Positions 17,326 to 26,338 are shown, counted from the stretch's first letter. The stretch: 64,000 nt of DNA from JAEUMG01 sp046349315 (GCA_046349315.1 JAXMCQ010000011.1:104937-168936), one strand, 5' to 3'. Program-made: numbers and translations. The notes: generated by a model not told the origin, from the letters alone.

Positions 17326-17889
17326 TCATTGCCTTGCCGATCCTGCGGCGTAGGGTTTGAGCTCCACTTTCGCGGCTGCGAGACGCCGATAGAGGTCGCG
17401 GCGCCGGGTGATCGGCCACCAATCATAAAGGAAAATTTCTAACGGTCGCCAATTTGCGACCCAGCCGAGGATCAGCAGGCTTTCCTCGAACAGCCGCCGA
17501 AAAGCAGATTCAGAAAAATAGCTGGCCGCGATGCGAGCTATAACAAGACAAGCAACCAGTATTGGCACACCGATTAGGAGTGATCGACGGCCGATCCGAA
17601 AGAGCTCATTAAGGTCGCGTCCGATTGTGCCAGCCCGATACGCGAAATATCTCGCGAATGATCCACTCAGCGCCTGTGCGGCCCTCATCTGATCAGCGCT
17701 ATCAGGGAAGTGTACTACGATTCTAATAGGTTGATCGTGGGGCAGTTCGCGAGCCCAGCTGAAGATGTATTCCTCGGCGTCTTTGTCGAGATCGCGCTCG
17801 GGAAAGGGATAGGGGTCGAGCGTATCGAACAGCTGATCAATCTCATCAACGCGTATCTCAATAGCCTTGCCAGTGTCCGTCACGACCAA
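17326..17889 (-). CDS. Conserved membrane protein of unknown function
   Basis: 187 aa from TTG 17889 (a TAG lies upstream in frame, so the choice is narrow; GTG 17883 is an alternative). Acidic cytoplasmic N-terminus (LFDTLDPYPFPERDLDKDAE, YIFSWARELPHDQPIRIVVH), one clear membrane helix at about 106-128 (SLLIGVPILVACLVIARIAA) and a hydrophobic WVANWRPLEIFLYDWWPITRRRDLYR near the end. The arrangement is familiar from rhizobial hypothetical proteins; no enzyme motif. Confidence 0.65.
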   Translation of the reverse strand: MVVTDTGKAIEIRVDEIDQLFDTLDPYPFPERDLDKDAEEYIFSWARELPHDQPIRIVVHFPDSADQMRAAQALSGSFARYFAYRAGTIGRDLNELFRIGRRSLLIGVPILVACLVIARIAASYFSESAFRRLFEESLLILGWVANWRPLEIFLYDWWPITRRRDLYRRLAAAKVELKPYAAGSARQ

Positions 17890-18059
17890 GGTCCCGTTCG
17901 ATCCAAGCTAGCTTTACTTAAACTCTAGTCGCTGCGTTTCCTCTCAATCTAATGAGCTCCGCAAGAAACTCCATATCAAGTAAATTCGACATAATGCCCT
18001 CCGTAGGAACTGACCTCGTGTTATCGTTTGCGGCCCCACATCGAACCGCGCTTAATCGC

Positions 18060-18380
18060 CTTGGCTTCCGCGCCAAGTGAAGCAATCATCGGCTCACCAA
18101 AACGGGAGACCGACATTCGCATCACCGAAAAACAAACCGCCCTTGACGCCTTCATGGCCCGCAAGCTCGAGATCGACACGATGCTCAAGCGTCTGACGGC
18201 ACTCAGCGATGATCACTTCGATGTCGGCCCGGACGAGGTCAATTGGGGCCATGTCGGGACGCTCGCGCATTACGCCGAACTCCTGAAACGCATCACCGAC
18301 AGTGCCTTCAAGGAGGGCGAATACGCCCAATAGCATCTGGACTCTTGCTCAGCCCCGCGCAGTCCGGCCGGCGGGGCTCG
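18060..18380 (+). repeat. About 330-bp duplicated segment (copy 2)
   Basis: Matches 15910-16240, including the flanking TTGGCTTCCGCGCCAAGTGA and the AGCCCCGC/GCGGGGCT hairpin (18351-18378). The intervening 1.8 kb holds the nitroreductase, IS630 relic and membrane protein. Confidence 0.8.
18115..18333 (+). CDS. Small conserved protein, copy 2 (ATG changed to ATT)
   Basis: 72 codons from the position equivalent to the first copy's start. Here the codon is ATT at 18115-18117 in the context GAGACCGACATTCGC, where copy 1 has GACATGCCC. The body (ALDAFMARKLEIDTMLKRL, TALSDDHFDVGPDEVNWGHV) is intact with mostly conservative changes, so the frame appears to have been kept. Translation would need ATT initiation or an upstream TTG at 18028. 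Confidence 0.55.
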   Translation: MRITEKQTALDAFMARKLEIDTMLKRLTALSDDHFDVGPDEVNWGHVGTLAHYAELLKRITDSAFKEGEYAQ

Positions 18381-18438
18381 GGGCAGTAGCAGGGCCCGCG
18401 ATGGTCGCGAGCTCGCCCAGACCGAAAGGGTCAGCCCC

Positions 18439-19032
18439 ATGAAACTCTCAGATACCCAACTCGTCATTTTAAACGCTGCTTGCCAGCGCGACGACCGCCT
18501 CGTGCTCCCGCTGCCCGGCCGACTCAAAGGGGGTGCGGCGGCGAAGGTCATCGACAGTCTCATTACCAAGGGTCTCGTCGAGGAGGTCGATGCCAAGCGT
18601 GGCGATCCCGTCTGGCGCAAGACCGGCGATGGTCACGGTGTGACCTTGGTCATCACCGATGCAGCACTTGCCGCCCTGGGCATCGAGCAAGATGCAAGCC
18701 CTGCCAAGGCTGGTCGTCGCGCCAGTGCTGCCGACGATGTTGATCGAGGGGGCGGCACTCCTGCCGAACATGGAGGGGCCGCCACGAAGGCCGAGGCGAA
18801 AGAGAAAAGCCGCAAGCAACGCGCACCGCGCCAAGACAGCAAACAGGCGCAACTCATCTCGCTGCTTAGCCGGGCCAAGGGTGCGACCATCGATGAGATC
18901 GTCAAGGCGCTTGACTGGCAACCGCATACTGTGCGTGGCGCCATTGCTGGGGCGCTGAAAAAGAAGCTCGGATTGACTATCATCTCCGAGAAGTCTGAAC
19001 GGCGCGGTCGTATTTACCGAATCACTGACTAA
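18439..19032 (+). CDS. DUF3489 domain protein
   Basis: 197 aa, starting MKLSDTQLVILNAACQRDDR. The N-terminal winged-helix-like half (about 1-75) is followed by an Ala/Lys-rich linker (about 90-130) and the C-terminal DUF3489 module SKQAQLISLLSRAKGATIDE, IVKALDWQPHTVRGAIAGAL, KKKLGLTI. Such proteins are common in rhizobial prophage-like and island contexts and look like two-headed DNA-binding proteins; target unknown. Confidence 0.8.
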   Translation: MKLSDTQLVILNAACQRDDRLVLPLPGRLKGGAAAKVIDSLITKGLVEEVDAKRGDPVWRKTGDGHGVTLVITDAALAALGIEQDASPAKAGRRASAADDVDRGGGTPAEHGGAATKAEAKEKSRKQRAPRQDSKQAQLISLLSRAKGATIDEIVKALDWQPHTVRGAIAGALKKKLGLTIISEKSERRGRIYRITD

Positions 19033-19169
19033 AGCCAGTGAGGGCGGTATCCCCGCCCGATTTGTTGCGCGTGTCGGCGGGGGTATCATTCGTGGATGGA
19101 ACTTGCCGGCGCGCTTTCATTCTTACTGCAGTCGGGCTGCTGGGCAGCCTTCCTGTACGGACCCAAACG

Positions 19170-19691
19170 ATGTCCAAAGCCACCGCGGTGATCGACGACC
19201 TCAGTCGCAAAGCACCGGTGGCCACAATCGGTACGAGCTGGCAGCTCGTGACCGACCAGGTCATGGGTGGTGTTTCGCAAGGCAGCATGAGCCGCGAGAT
19301 GGTTTCCGGACGCCTCGCCATTCGGATGCGTGGGGATGTCCGGCTCGAAAATAATGGTGGCTTCATTCAGATGGCGCTCGACCTTGCGCCTGATAGCGGT
19401 GTGGTGGACGCGAGCGCCTGGCAAGGTGTCGGACTGGCCGTCTACGGCCCCGAGCAGGAATACGGGGTGCATCTGCGCACATCCGACCTCACCAGGCCCT
19501 GGCAATCCTACCGTCAGAATTTCAGGGCCCTGCCACAATGGCAGACAATCAAGTTGCCTTTTACCGGGTTCAGTCCCTACCGCACCGAGACGCCACTCGA
19601 TTTGCGACGTTTACGTCGGCTTGGTGTCGTTGCCATCGGTCGTGCCTTCTCAGCCGATCTTGCTGTCGGCGGACTGCAGTTTTTCGCCTGA
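19170..19691 (+). CDS. CIA30-family (NDUFAF1-like) protein
   Basis: From ATG 19170 (MSKATAVIDDLSRKAPVATI) 173 aa; an earlier start at 19038 would add RRAFILTAVGLLGSLPV, which could be a signal sequence. The motif LVTDQVMGGVSQGSM and later ENNGGFIQMALDL define CIA30 beta-jellyroll proteins. In eukaryotes they help assemble complex I; in bacteria the role is unclear. It stands alone, 140 bp after the DUF3489 gene. Confidence 0.75.
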   Translation: MSKATAVIDDLSRKAPVATIGTSWQLVTDQVMGGVSQGSMSREMVSGRLAIRMRGDVRLENNGGFIQMALDLAPDSGVVDASAWQGVGLAVYGPEQEYGVHLRTSDLTRPWQSYRQNFRALPQWQTIKLPFTGFSPYRTETPLDLRRLRRLGVVAIGRAFSADLAVGGLQFFA

Positions 19692-20162
19692 GGCCGAGAA
19701 CTGCTTCCTGAGAGCGGCCGTGGCGTCGCGCTAGCAATCCGCTATGATCGGCTAGGCACACCTAGAAGCGTTGTCTTGTGAGAAGCCCTGCAACCGCAAC
19801 GATTTATCGGATTGGCCATGTTTCTGGACTGTCTCTTAGTTGCCCTCACACAAGTTTGTTGGCGGCACTGGGTGCGGCAACTTTTCTAATCGCGTCGATT
19901 TCGGACGTCGCAAGGGCGGTGGGGAGGACAGCCCAACGTATGGATCTACCCAACCATCTCGGCTTTGCGGGCGAGCGAGAACGGAAAATGCTGCCGCGCT
20001 CCGGTGCGGTATCTGTTCTTGATCCCCGGCAAATTTGCCGCTGGCATGGTGTGCGTATGAACCCGCGAATGGAGATGCTATACGAAGGCGAAAGAAGTCC
20101 CCGCCAAGACAAGATGAGCACGGATCGACCGCAGAGCTCGAGACGCAGCGGGCCTGGGATGC
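19692..20162. other. Gene-free stretch
   Basis: Open frames here (for example plus-strand 19778-20230) have Arg/Ser-rich translations with no recognisable domain, and the initial hydrophobic segment is not convincing as a signal peptide. No repeats or RNA genes were recognised. Confidence 0.45.
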
Positions 20163-20375
20163 CTATGACCTTGCAATACGGTCGAAGGTTCTGCGCAGAA
20201 CGTAGCTGCGGATTAACGACACTCCGGTGAAAATCAGTCCGATTCCGAGATTCTCGGCAAGCGATGCATGCAGCCCGAACATCGGAAACACCAGTAGTTG
20301 GGTGAGAACCGCGAGCCCATAACCGATAACGATGTTGGACATTGACTCGACCAGCGACATGAGCCGCGACTGCAT
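20163..20375 (-). CDS. Small phage membrane protein of the DUF7220 type
   Basis: 70 aa, MQSRLMSLVESMSNIVIGYG, with two membrane helices (IVIGYGLAVLTQLLVFPMFG and LGIGLIFTGVSLIRSYVL) and a basic tail. The ATG shares a base with the TGA of the upstream methyltransferase (TGATG), so the two are translationally coupled. DUF7220 proteins are typical small phage proteins with unknown function. Confidence 0.7.
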   Translation of the reverse strand: MQSRLMSLVESMSNIVIGYGLAVLTQLLVFPMFGLHASLAENLGIGLIFTGVSLIRSYVLRRTFDRIARS

Positions 20376-21652
20376 CAGGCTGCATCCTTCTGAGCGGCCG
20401 CGGCTTTGAGTGCTCGCGCCGTCTTCAAGTCTGCAAAGGCCCGGTCCTCGCCTGCGAGTATGGCGTTCTTACCTGTGGCCACCTGCCAGCGCTCGACAAT
20501 GACATCTACATACTTGGGATCGAGCTCGATCAGTCGTGCCCGTCGGCCAGCCCGTTCAGCAGCAATCATGCTTGTGCCTGAGCCGCCGAAGAGGTCGAGG
20601 ACGATGTCGCGGCTTTTGGACGAGTTGCGGATGGCGCGCTCGACCAACGCCACTGGCTTCATCGTCGGATGCAGGTCGTTCTTGGCCGGCTTGTCAAAGA
20701 ACCAGACATCGCCCTGATCGCGGGCTCCACACCAAAAGTGATCGGCCCCGTCCCTCCAACCGTAGAGAATCGGTTCATACTGGCGCTGATAATCGGCGCG
20801 CCCGAGCGTGAAGGTGTTCTTGGCCCAGACGATGAAGGTCGACCATTTGCCGCCGGCTTCACGGAAAGCCTGCTGCAGGGCGTCGAGTTCGGAGGATGAC
20901 ATGCAGATGTAGCAGGCACCTTTGGTTACGCAGAGCAGGTTGACACAGGCGTCGTAGAGAAACGTGCCGAAGTCTTGGCCCAGGGCATCATTGAGGATCG
21001 GTCGGTTTTTTCCGCGGAGCTTGTCCTTGGCAGAGTTCGCATAGTTCACATTATAGGGTGGATCCGTGAAGGCCATATCGGCCAGCTCCCCGTCGAGGAG
21101 TTTCTCGACGTCGCTCAATACGGTCGCATCGCCACAGAGTACCCGGTGCTCGCCGCAGATCCAGATATCGCCAGGACGGCTGACAGGATCGGCAGGTGGC
21201 TCAGGTGCCTCATCGAGGTTTTCATCCGCCTCAGCGGTAGTAGCGAGAAGACGGTCGAGATCGGCATCATCAAAGCCGAGCAGCTCGAGGTCGAAGGACT
21301 CATCCCTCAATGCCGCTAGCTCTGCGGCCAGCATCTCCTCGTTCCAGCCGGCATTGGTCGCGATCTGATTATCGGCGATCATCAACGCGCGACGCTGGGT
21401 CGGCGTCAGGTGCGACAGCACAATCACAGGGACTTCGGCGAGCCCCAACTTGCGGGCGGCCATCACCCGGCCATGACCGGCCACCAGGACGCCGTCATCA
21501 CCGACCAGAACCGGATTCACGAAGCCGAACTCGGCGATCGAGCCGGCGATCTGCGCGACTTGATCCTCTGAATGGGTGCGCGCATTTCGCGCATGCGGGA
21601 TCAATCGGTCGAGCGGCCAGAGCTCGACCTGGGCGGTGAATTCGGGAGGCAT
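20375..21652 (-). CDS. ParB-like domain fused to DNA methyltransferase
   Basis: 425 aa from ATG 21652 (MPPEFTAQVELWPLDRLIPH). Residues about 10-100 form a ParB/Srx-type domain (NARTHSEDQVAQIAGSIAEF, VLVAGHGRVMAARKLG, MIADNQIATNAGW). The C-terminal half is a beta-class amino-methyltransferase: catalytic DPPYNVNY near residue 200, TMKPVALVERAI, and the SAM-binding DLFGGSGTSMIAAERAGR. It would methylate adenine or cytosine N4 in phage DNA, as protection or regulation. An upstream open frame could extend it but runs through tandem repeats, so the ATG was chosen. Confidence 0.85.
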   Translation of the reverse strand: MPPEFTAQVELWPLDRLIPHARNARTHSEDQVAQIAGSIAEFGFVNPVLVGDDGVLVAGHGRVMAARKLGLAEVPVIVLSHLTPTQRRALMIADNQIATNAGWNEEMLAAELAALRDESFDLELLGFDDADLDRLLATTAEADENLDEAPEPPADPVSRPGDIWICGEHRVLCGDATVLSDVEKLLDGELADMAFTDPPYNVNYANSAKDKLRGKNRPILNDALGQDFGTFLYDACVNLLCVTKGACYICMSSSELDALQQAFREAGGKWSTFIVWAKNTFTLGRADYQRQYEPILYGWRDGADHFWCGARDQGDVWFFDKPAKNDLHPTMKPVALVERAIRNSSKSRDIVLDLFGGSGTSMIAAERAGRRARLIELDPKYVDVIVERWQVATGKNAILAGEDRAFADLKTARALKAAAAQKDAA

Positions 21653-22259
21653 TGATCTTTCGGAATTGGGGCTCGGTGGTACGGGGTGGTAACTGGTACT
21701 TGATGGCCTGTACCACCCCGCTGTACCAGGCATCGCCTTGGCACAGGGTGCCTGAAAGCCCCGTGAATACGGGCATTTTTCGGAAAGGCGCAAAGTTCGG
21801 GGTGGTAACTGGTAACTGGTAACTTGAGGGCCTGTACCACCCCAAGTTACCAGTCCTCGCTTCAACCAAGGGCGTGTGAAAGCCCCGGAATTACGGGGTT
21901 TTTCGGAAGAGGGAGCGATGTTCGGGGGTGGTAACCGGTAACTGGTAACTCAGATTTTCAGGCTGTCGGTAGCGAGGTTTCGCGCTGGGGCCCCCCGCTT
22001 ATAGCAAGGCTGAGGAAGGACCCGTGCCTACGTCCCGCAAGTCTCGCGACCATGCCAAGTAACATACGCTACTGCGGCGCGTCTGTCTTGCCTTCAGATG
22101 TCTCACCGAAAATTGTCTCACGCTGCCGAATCCACTTGACAGTCAATTGGTATTGGCCACTCGGATTTTTGCCGGCGGAGTACCTCAGTCAGTGAGATCA
22201 GTGCGTAGTACACTATCTTGAATGGAATCCGACCATCTCAGATGAGTACCGCGTTGGAC
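21653..22259. other. Gene-free stretch upstream of the methyltransferase
   Basis: The first 300 bases are the tandem repeat array described separately. From about 21,970 to 22,259 nothing is recognised; several frames are closed and no hairpin stands out. Confidence 0.5.
21661..21960. repeat. Tandem array of about 120-bp repeat units with internal inverted repeats
   Basis: Units at 21661-21780, 21781-21903 and a partial third from 21904 each begin CGGAA and carry GGGGTGGTA-AC-TGGTA. The first two also carry a TACCACCCC arm that pairs with GGGGTGGTA (9 bp), and end in a GCCCCG...CGGG hairpin plus TTTTTC on the plus strand. Unit 2 contains three consecutive GGTAACT heptamers. Position directly 5' of the minus-strand methyltransferase suggests a regulatory role. 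Confidence 0.75.
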
Positions 22260-23075
22260 TCAAACGATGAGCTTCGCAACCGCGACATCTCCGTCGGCGA
22301 CATAGTGGTTGATCCGCTCGATCGGCGCATTCCGGTCTTCAACATATGAGGTTACGTCTTCGACAACTCCACATCTCTTCAACTGCGCAATGATGAAGTC
22401 GCGTTCCGCATTCGTGTCAGAATCTGTGGCATGGGTGACCTGGAAGGTCAGCCAGGTGAGCGAGAACCCCGTGTCCCTTGTCCCGGCTCCGACCCACAAA
22501 ACGCACGCTTTATCGGGGGGCCGATCTGCATTGAGCCAGAATCTGGCCGTTCCCAATGCGCCTTCGACATAAGAGAGACTTAGAGCCCAGAAGCGAACGT
22601 GATGACGTTTGCGTGGGCTCTTGTCGATTGCCGTCTGGAAGCCGATGTCCTGTCTCCGGCCAAAAAGATAGAGCGTACTGAAGGGAGCTGTGGGATAGGG
22701 CGAGTTCAATACGAAGGCTCGGACCATGCGCCATGAACTCATCAGGCCCAATTGATCGGCTTCCACCCATCCCGCGGATGCGAAGGCCGTCCTGAGCTGA
22801 TCGAGCGTGCCGATGAGCGCGAGGTTGACCGGGTCGCCAGGCAAGCCGTCGCCGGTGGTCGTGTACTGGGGTACGCGCTTTTGCTGAAGAACCTTGAGGC
22901 TCATCCGTACAACCCGCGGCAGGATGACATAGGCCGCAATGCCATAGGTAACGCCCAAAGCCAGAATCCATGGCAGCCTGTGGTCGGTGAATCTAAAGAC
23001 CACGAAGACAATCAGCCAGACACTTAGAATGCCTAGTCCCAAGACCGCCGCACGCTGCAATGCGCGCTTTAGCAT
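22260..23075 (-). CDS. LssY C-terminal-domain membrane protein
   Basis: 271 aa from ATG 23075 (MLKRALQRAAVLGLGILSVW); a GTG two codons earlier is possible. Two N-terminal membrane helices (about 10-30 and 38-55) precede a soluble domain with NLALIGTLDQLRTAFASAGW, SSWRMVRAFVLNSPYPTAPF, STLYLFGRRQDIGFQTAID and KRHHVRFWAL, the pattern of the LssY C-terminal domain. The biochemical role is unknown; in Legionella the full LssY is linked to secretion. No phage relation, so likely cargo or host sequence. Confidence 0.75.
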   Translation of the reverse strand: MLKRALQRAAVLGLGILSVWLIVFVVFRFTDHRLPWILALGVTYGIAAYVILPRVVRMSLKVLQQKRVPQYTTTGDGLPGDPVNLALIGTLDQLRTAFASAGWVEADQLGLMSSWRMVRAFVLNSPYPTAPFSTLYLFGRRQDIGFQTAIDKSPRKRHHVRFWALSLSYVEGALGTARFWLNADRPPDKACVLWVGAGTRDTGFSLTWLTFQVTHATDSDTNAERDFIIAQLKRCGVVEDVTSYVEDRNAPIERINHYVADGDVAVAKLIV

Positions 23076-23319
23076 CCGCACCGTTCAACCACCGTCAAGC
23101 CACAGTTCCGTGTTAAGAACCGAAGGAGAGCTGATGGCGATACAAAATCGAGTCAAGTGATATCCGCCACAGAGATCTACATGATTGAGTTCGGGGTAGG
23201 ATCCTCTGCGCTTCAGGCTACATGGCCCCGCAAAGCCCAGGTGCTGTATCCTTAACGAAAGGACTTGTGGTTGAGTTCGCCATGAAGTTCATGAGGGCAC
23301 GGATGCTGCTGCCCATACG

Positions 23320-24042
23320 CTACGCAGACACCAGCGCCGCTCGCCCATCTTCCGCGGTCAGTAGGGGCTCCATGGCGTTGATAGATTGTGGCCGGCCGAA
23401 GTAGAATCCCTGCAACTGGTTGCAACCGGAAAGCCGCATTAACTGCGCCTCCTCTTCCGTCTCAACGCCCTCCGCGATAATCTCCGAGGAGAGTCCTTTC
23501 GCGATAAGGATTGTCCCTTGTATGACTTGTTGAGCCGCTAGATCCGTTGATACGGCATGCGTAAGCGAGCGATCGAGTTTGATCTTGTCAAAGGCATATT
23601 CTCGCAGGTAACCGACGCTCGCATAGCCAGTGCCAAAATCATCAAGCGCGACGGTTACACTCAAGTCCTGCAAACTTCGGATCACCTCTTTGGCACGCTT
23701 GGGATTCTTGATTAGGACGGCTTCAGTGAATTCAACTTCAAGTCGGGCCAAGTCGAAGTGATTGCTGGCTGCGATTCGCTTGATCTCTGGCACAAGATTT
23801 GGGCTGTTGAACTGCACTGGCGATACGTTGATGGCAAGCTTCAGATCCTTCCACTGGGTAACGTCGCCGCAGGCCTTTTGAAGAATTAAGGCGCCAAGAC
23901 CATCAATTAACCCATGCTCTTCAGCAATGGCTATGAACCGATCTGGGGTAAGCTTTCGCGGCGATGATTTGGGCCACCGAGCAAGAACCTCAACGCCGAC
24001 GATCTCACGGCTTCTGGCGTCGACCATCGGCTGATACGCCAC
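23320..24042 (-). CDS. EAL domain, cyclic-di-GMP phosphodiesterase half (split by frameshift)
   Basis: 240 aa from a GTG at 24042, but the same frame is open upstream to about 24,120 and reads GAEDLTIANGFRQFIAEGVFD, the natural linker between GGDEF and EAL. Phosphodiesterase motifs are EVLARW (EAL variant), NVSPVQFNSP, EFTEAVLI, DDFGTGYASV and EGVETEEEA, all needed for metal and c-di-GMP binding, so activity is plausible. Originally one protein with the gene immediately upstream; a single lost base near 24,100-24,130 separates them. Confidence 0.75.
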   Translation of the reverse strand: MAYQPMVDARSREIVGVEVLARWPKSSPRKLTPDRFIAIAEEHGLIDGLGALILQKACGDVTQWKDLKLAINVSPVQFNSPNLVPEIKRIAASNHFDLARLEVEFTEAVLIKNPKRAKEVIRSLQDLSVTVALDDFGTGYASVGYLREYAFDKIKLDRSLTHAVSTDLAAQQVIQGTILIAKGLSSEIIAEGVETEEEAQLMRLSGCNQLQGFYFGRPQSINAMEPLLTAEDGRAALVSA

Positions 24043-24089
24043 ATCGAATACGCCTTCAGCAATGAACTGTCTGAAACCGTTGGCGATGG

Positions 24090-25475
24090 TCAGATCCTCC
24101 GCACCGCTTGACGTCGAGGCGAGGAGTCGAAACGACGCCGGTAGTTGCGGCCAGCGTCCTTGGCATCGTACATGGCGATGTCGGCACGTCGCATGAGTTC
24201 GTTGGGTTCAAGAGAGTCTGTCCCTAATTCAGCAATCCCGATACTGGCCCCGATGCTCGCAATCTTGCCCTCGATATCGAACGGCTCCTTGACGAAGCCA
24301 ATAATTCGTCCGGCAAGGATTTCAGCTCGACTGAACGCGTTCTCTCCGGTGATCAGAATTGCGAATTCATCCCCGCCGAGCCGAGAGAGGCTGCCAGTGC
24401 CGGCGACCAAGGATGATAGACCTGCCGCAACTGCGCGGATCAACTTATCGCCGGTCTCGTGATCATATGCATCATTGACACTCTTGAAGCCATCGAGATC
24501 GACGAAAGCAAGTGCAAGTTCGAACGGCTTGGCGACTGCCAAGTTCCGAACCAGCTCTTCTAGCAGGAATGTACGGTTGGGAAGCCCTGACAACGAGTCA
24601 TGCTGAGCCGCGCGCAGCGCGAGCTCCTGATTTTCTTCGAGCTTCATCATCGTCCGGTAGTGAACGATCGAAATTGGAACCATGACACCGATGAGTGCGG
24701 CGACGATGGCAAAGGCGCTAAATAGGTAGGAGTTTCGCGCCGCGTCTCCAGGATGGCGAGCCTTCCACGATACACTGGCAACGGCTTTTCCCCAGTGATC
24801 GTGGAGGAGATATTGACTCTCCACTTGGTTGGTTATCGATGACAGCGCCAGACCATCAATGATGTATCGGTCACCCATTCTCTGCAGCGATTCTGGTGTC
24901 AGCGTCCGTATCAAAATCAGAACGTTCGGTCGCTCCGCGGGGATTTTTATGTCTTCGCTTGTTGGCAGAATAGGGGCAGCTGCCATTGCTGCGAGGCCAT
25001 CCGGTGTATTCACCAGCGAGCTCACGACCTCGAAGTTTGCCTTGTCCTGCGGCAGGGAAGCGAGAGTCTTAGCAAGAACCTGACCGAAGTAGCTTTTTGG
25101 GCTGACAGTAAGAGGCTGCCCACTACGGTAGGCAATAATGAGTTGGCCTTCAGAATCCAGCAAGAACATGGTGTCGTAGTTGATATCCGCACTGGAATAG
25201 CCCCAAGTATCGAACATCCAAGCTTGATCGATTGGGCCATAGGATTGCCGAGCGGCGTCGTCCCAGAGAGCATTGTCTCGTGCAACTCCGGCCAGAGATT
25301 CCTGAACGGCACTAAATGCCGACTGCGCTGCCTGCCAGGTGCGGATCTCCTCCTGCTTGTTGACGCTGGCAGAGATGCCTTCAAGCATGGTGAACGCGGT
25401 CCACAGCATTCCCGCCGCTGCCACGGCAAGTGGCAGAGCGATCAGCGCGAAGAGTTTTCTTCCCCTGCTGTCCAT
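24090..25475 (-). CDS. CHASE4-GGDEF protein, diguanylate cyclase half
   Basis: 461 aa. An N-terminal membrane helix (LFALIALPLAVAAAGMLW), periplasmic CHASE4 sensor with LAGVARDNALWDDAARQSYG and WMFDTWGYSSADINYDTMFL, a second helix at about 255-275, then GGDEF with HDSLSGLPNRTFLLEEL and LSRLGGDEFAILI. The GGDEF signature is intact, so it can make cyclic di-GMP. The C-terminus SPRRQAVRRI is out of frame; the EAL domain follows in another frame. It is an unusual passenger within a prophage. Confidence 0.85.
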   Translation of the reverse strand: MDSRGRKLFALIALPLAVAAAGMLWTAFTMLEGISASVNKQEEIRTWQAAQSAFSAVQESLAGVARDNALWDDAARQSYGPIDQAWMFDTWGYSSADINYDTMFLLDSEGQLIIAYRSGQPLTVSPKSYFGQVLAKTLASLPQDKANFEVVSSLVNTPDGLAAMAAAPILPTSEDIKIPAERPNVLILIRTLTPESLQRMGDRYIIDGLALSSITNQVESQYLLHDHWGKAVASVSWKARHPGDAARNSYLFSAFAIVAALIGVMVPISIVHYRTMMKLEENQELALRAAQHDSLSGLPNRTFLLEELVRNLAVAKPFELALAFVDLDGFKSVNDAYDHETGDKLIRAVAAGLSSLVAGTGSLSRLGGDEFAILITGENAFSRAEILAGRIIGFVKEPFDIEGKIASIGASIGIAELGTDSLEPNELMRRADIAMYDAKDAGRNYRRRFDSSPRRQAVRRI

Positions 25476-25903
25476 GCAGCTGTTCGCAGCCCCCAGATTT
25501 TCCTAGCGTTCGAGCATTTGTAGAGCGCAATGCTGGCATGATGAGACAAAGGCGAGGTTAAGGATTCCTCAGCACGGGGAATGGCGGTTAAGAATTCTGC
25601 GCGGAAAAAAGTAAACTTGATCGTGTTAGCTTGACGCATAAGAGCCACGTCATGCCTGTCCGGGCTGAACGAGAGTATACCCCCCATTCTAAGACCGGAT
25701 ATGAAGCAGACCCGGTGGGTTGTATCGGGCGACGTAACTTGGCAAAAACTTCACAGGTTGGCCGTTCGAACGTCGAGGCGGGTTGCCTGCCCAGCGCGGT
25801 CGCCTTGCGCGCTAATGATGACCCCGCTTAGCCGGCAGACGCGGCCGGTACAGTCGAAGTCGCGCGTTCCCCGTAATTCTACATCATACCGAGGCCCGGA
25901 CAG
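25476..25903. other. Gene-free stretch between cargo and phage early genes
   Basis: No convincing gene, hairpin or repeat. Short open frames on both strands have Arg/Ser-rich translations. It separates the GGDEF-EAL locus from the end of the phage early operon. Confidence 0.45.
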
Positions 25904-26338
25904 TCAGCTCACTCGCCTTGCACGTTCAACGATAATCCTGCGACCGCGCTTCAGTGGCACTCTCCGCCCATTAAGCTTCCACGTGATCAGGCAAAGCCCA
26001 TATTGCCAGCGCCGGTTCGCCGTGGCGCGCCCAATACCAAAGCGCCAGCAGATCGCCTTCCAGGGTGCCCGTTCAAGCCGCATCCACACGAGCTTTGAGT
26101 CCTCAGGCTCCAGCCACTGCAGCCAGGGCAGGGCTTCCTCCATCCGGGTGATCGCAGCAGCCGATGGCGGCGGCAGGCGCATGGGCTCAGGCGAGCGACC
26201 AACGAGATCGCTGAACTCGATAAGCGTCCTCGGCCAGGTGCTGAAGTAACCGGGAACGCGGACGGGCGGCAGTCGCTTTATGACGTCAGCCGCCTCGATG
26301 AGGCGCTCCTCGACTTTTTCAGGACTCCAGTCATTCAT
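25904..26338 (-). CDS. Phage protein of the DUF6362 type
   Basis: 144 aa, starting MNDWSPEKVEERLIEAADVI; AGGAGG lies five bases before the ATG, which fixed the start. It has the helix-turn-helix-like end WKAICWRFGIGRATANRRWQ followed by YGLCLITWKLNGRRVPLKRG. DUF6362 proteins occur at the end of early operons in alphaproteobacterial prophages and may be late-gene regulators. It overlaps the upstream 66-aa gene by 8 bp. Confidence 0.65.
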   Translation of the reverse strand: MNDWSPEKVEERLIEAADVIKRLPPVRVPGYFSTWPRTLIEFSDLVGRSPEPMRLPPPSAAAITRMEEALPWLQWLEPEDSKLVWMRLERAPWKAICWRFGIGRATANRRWQYGLCLITWKLNGRRVPLKRGRRIIVERARRVS

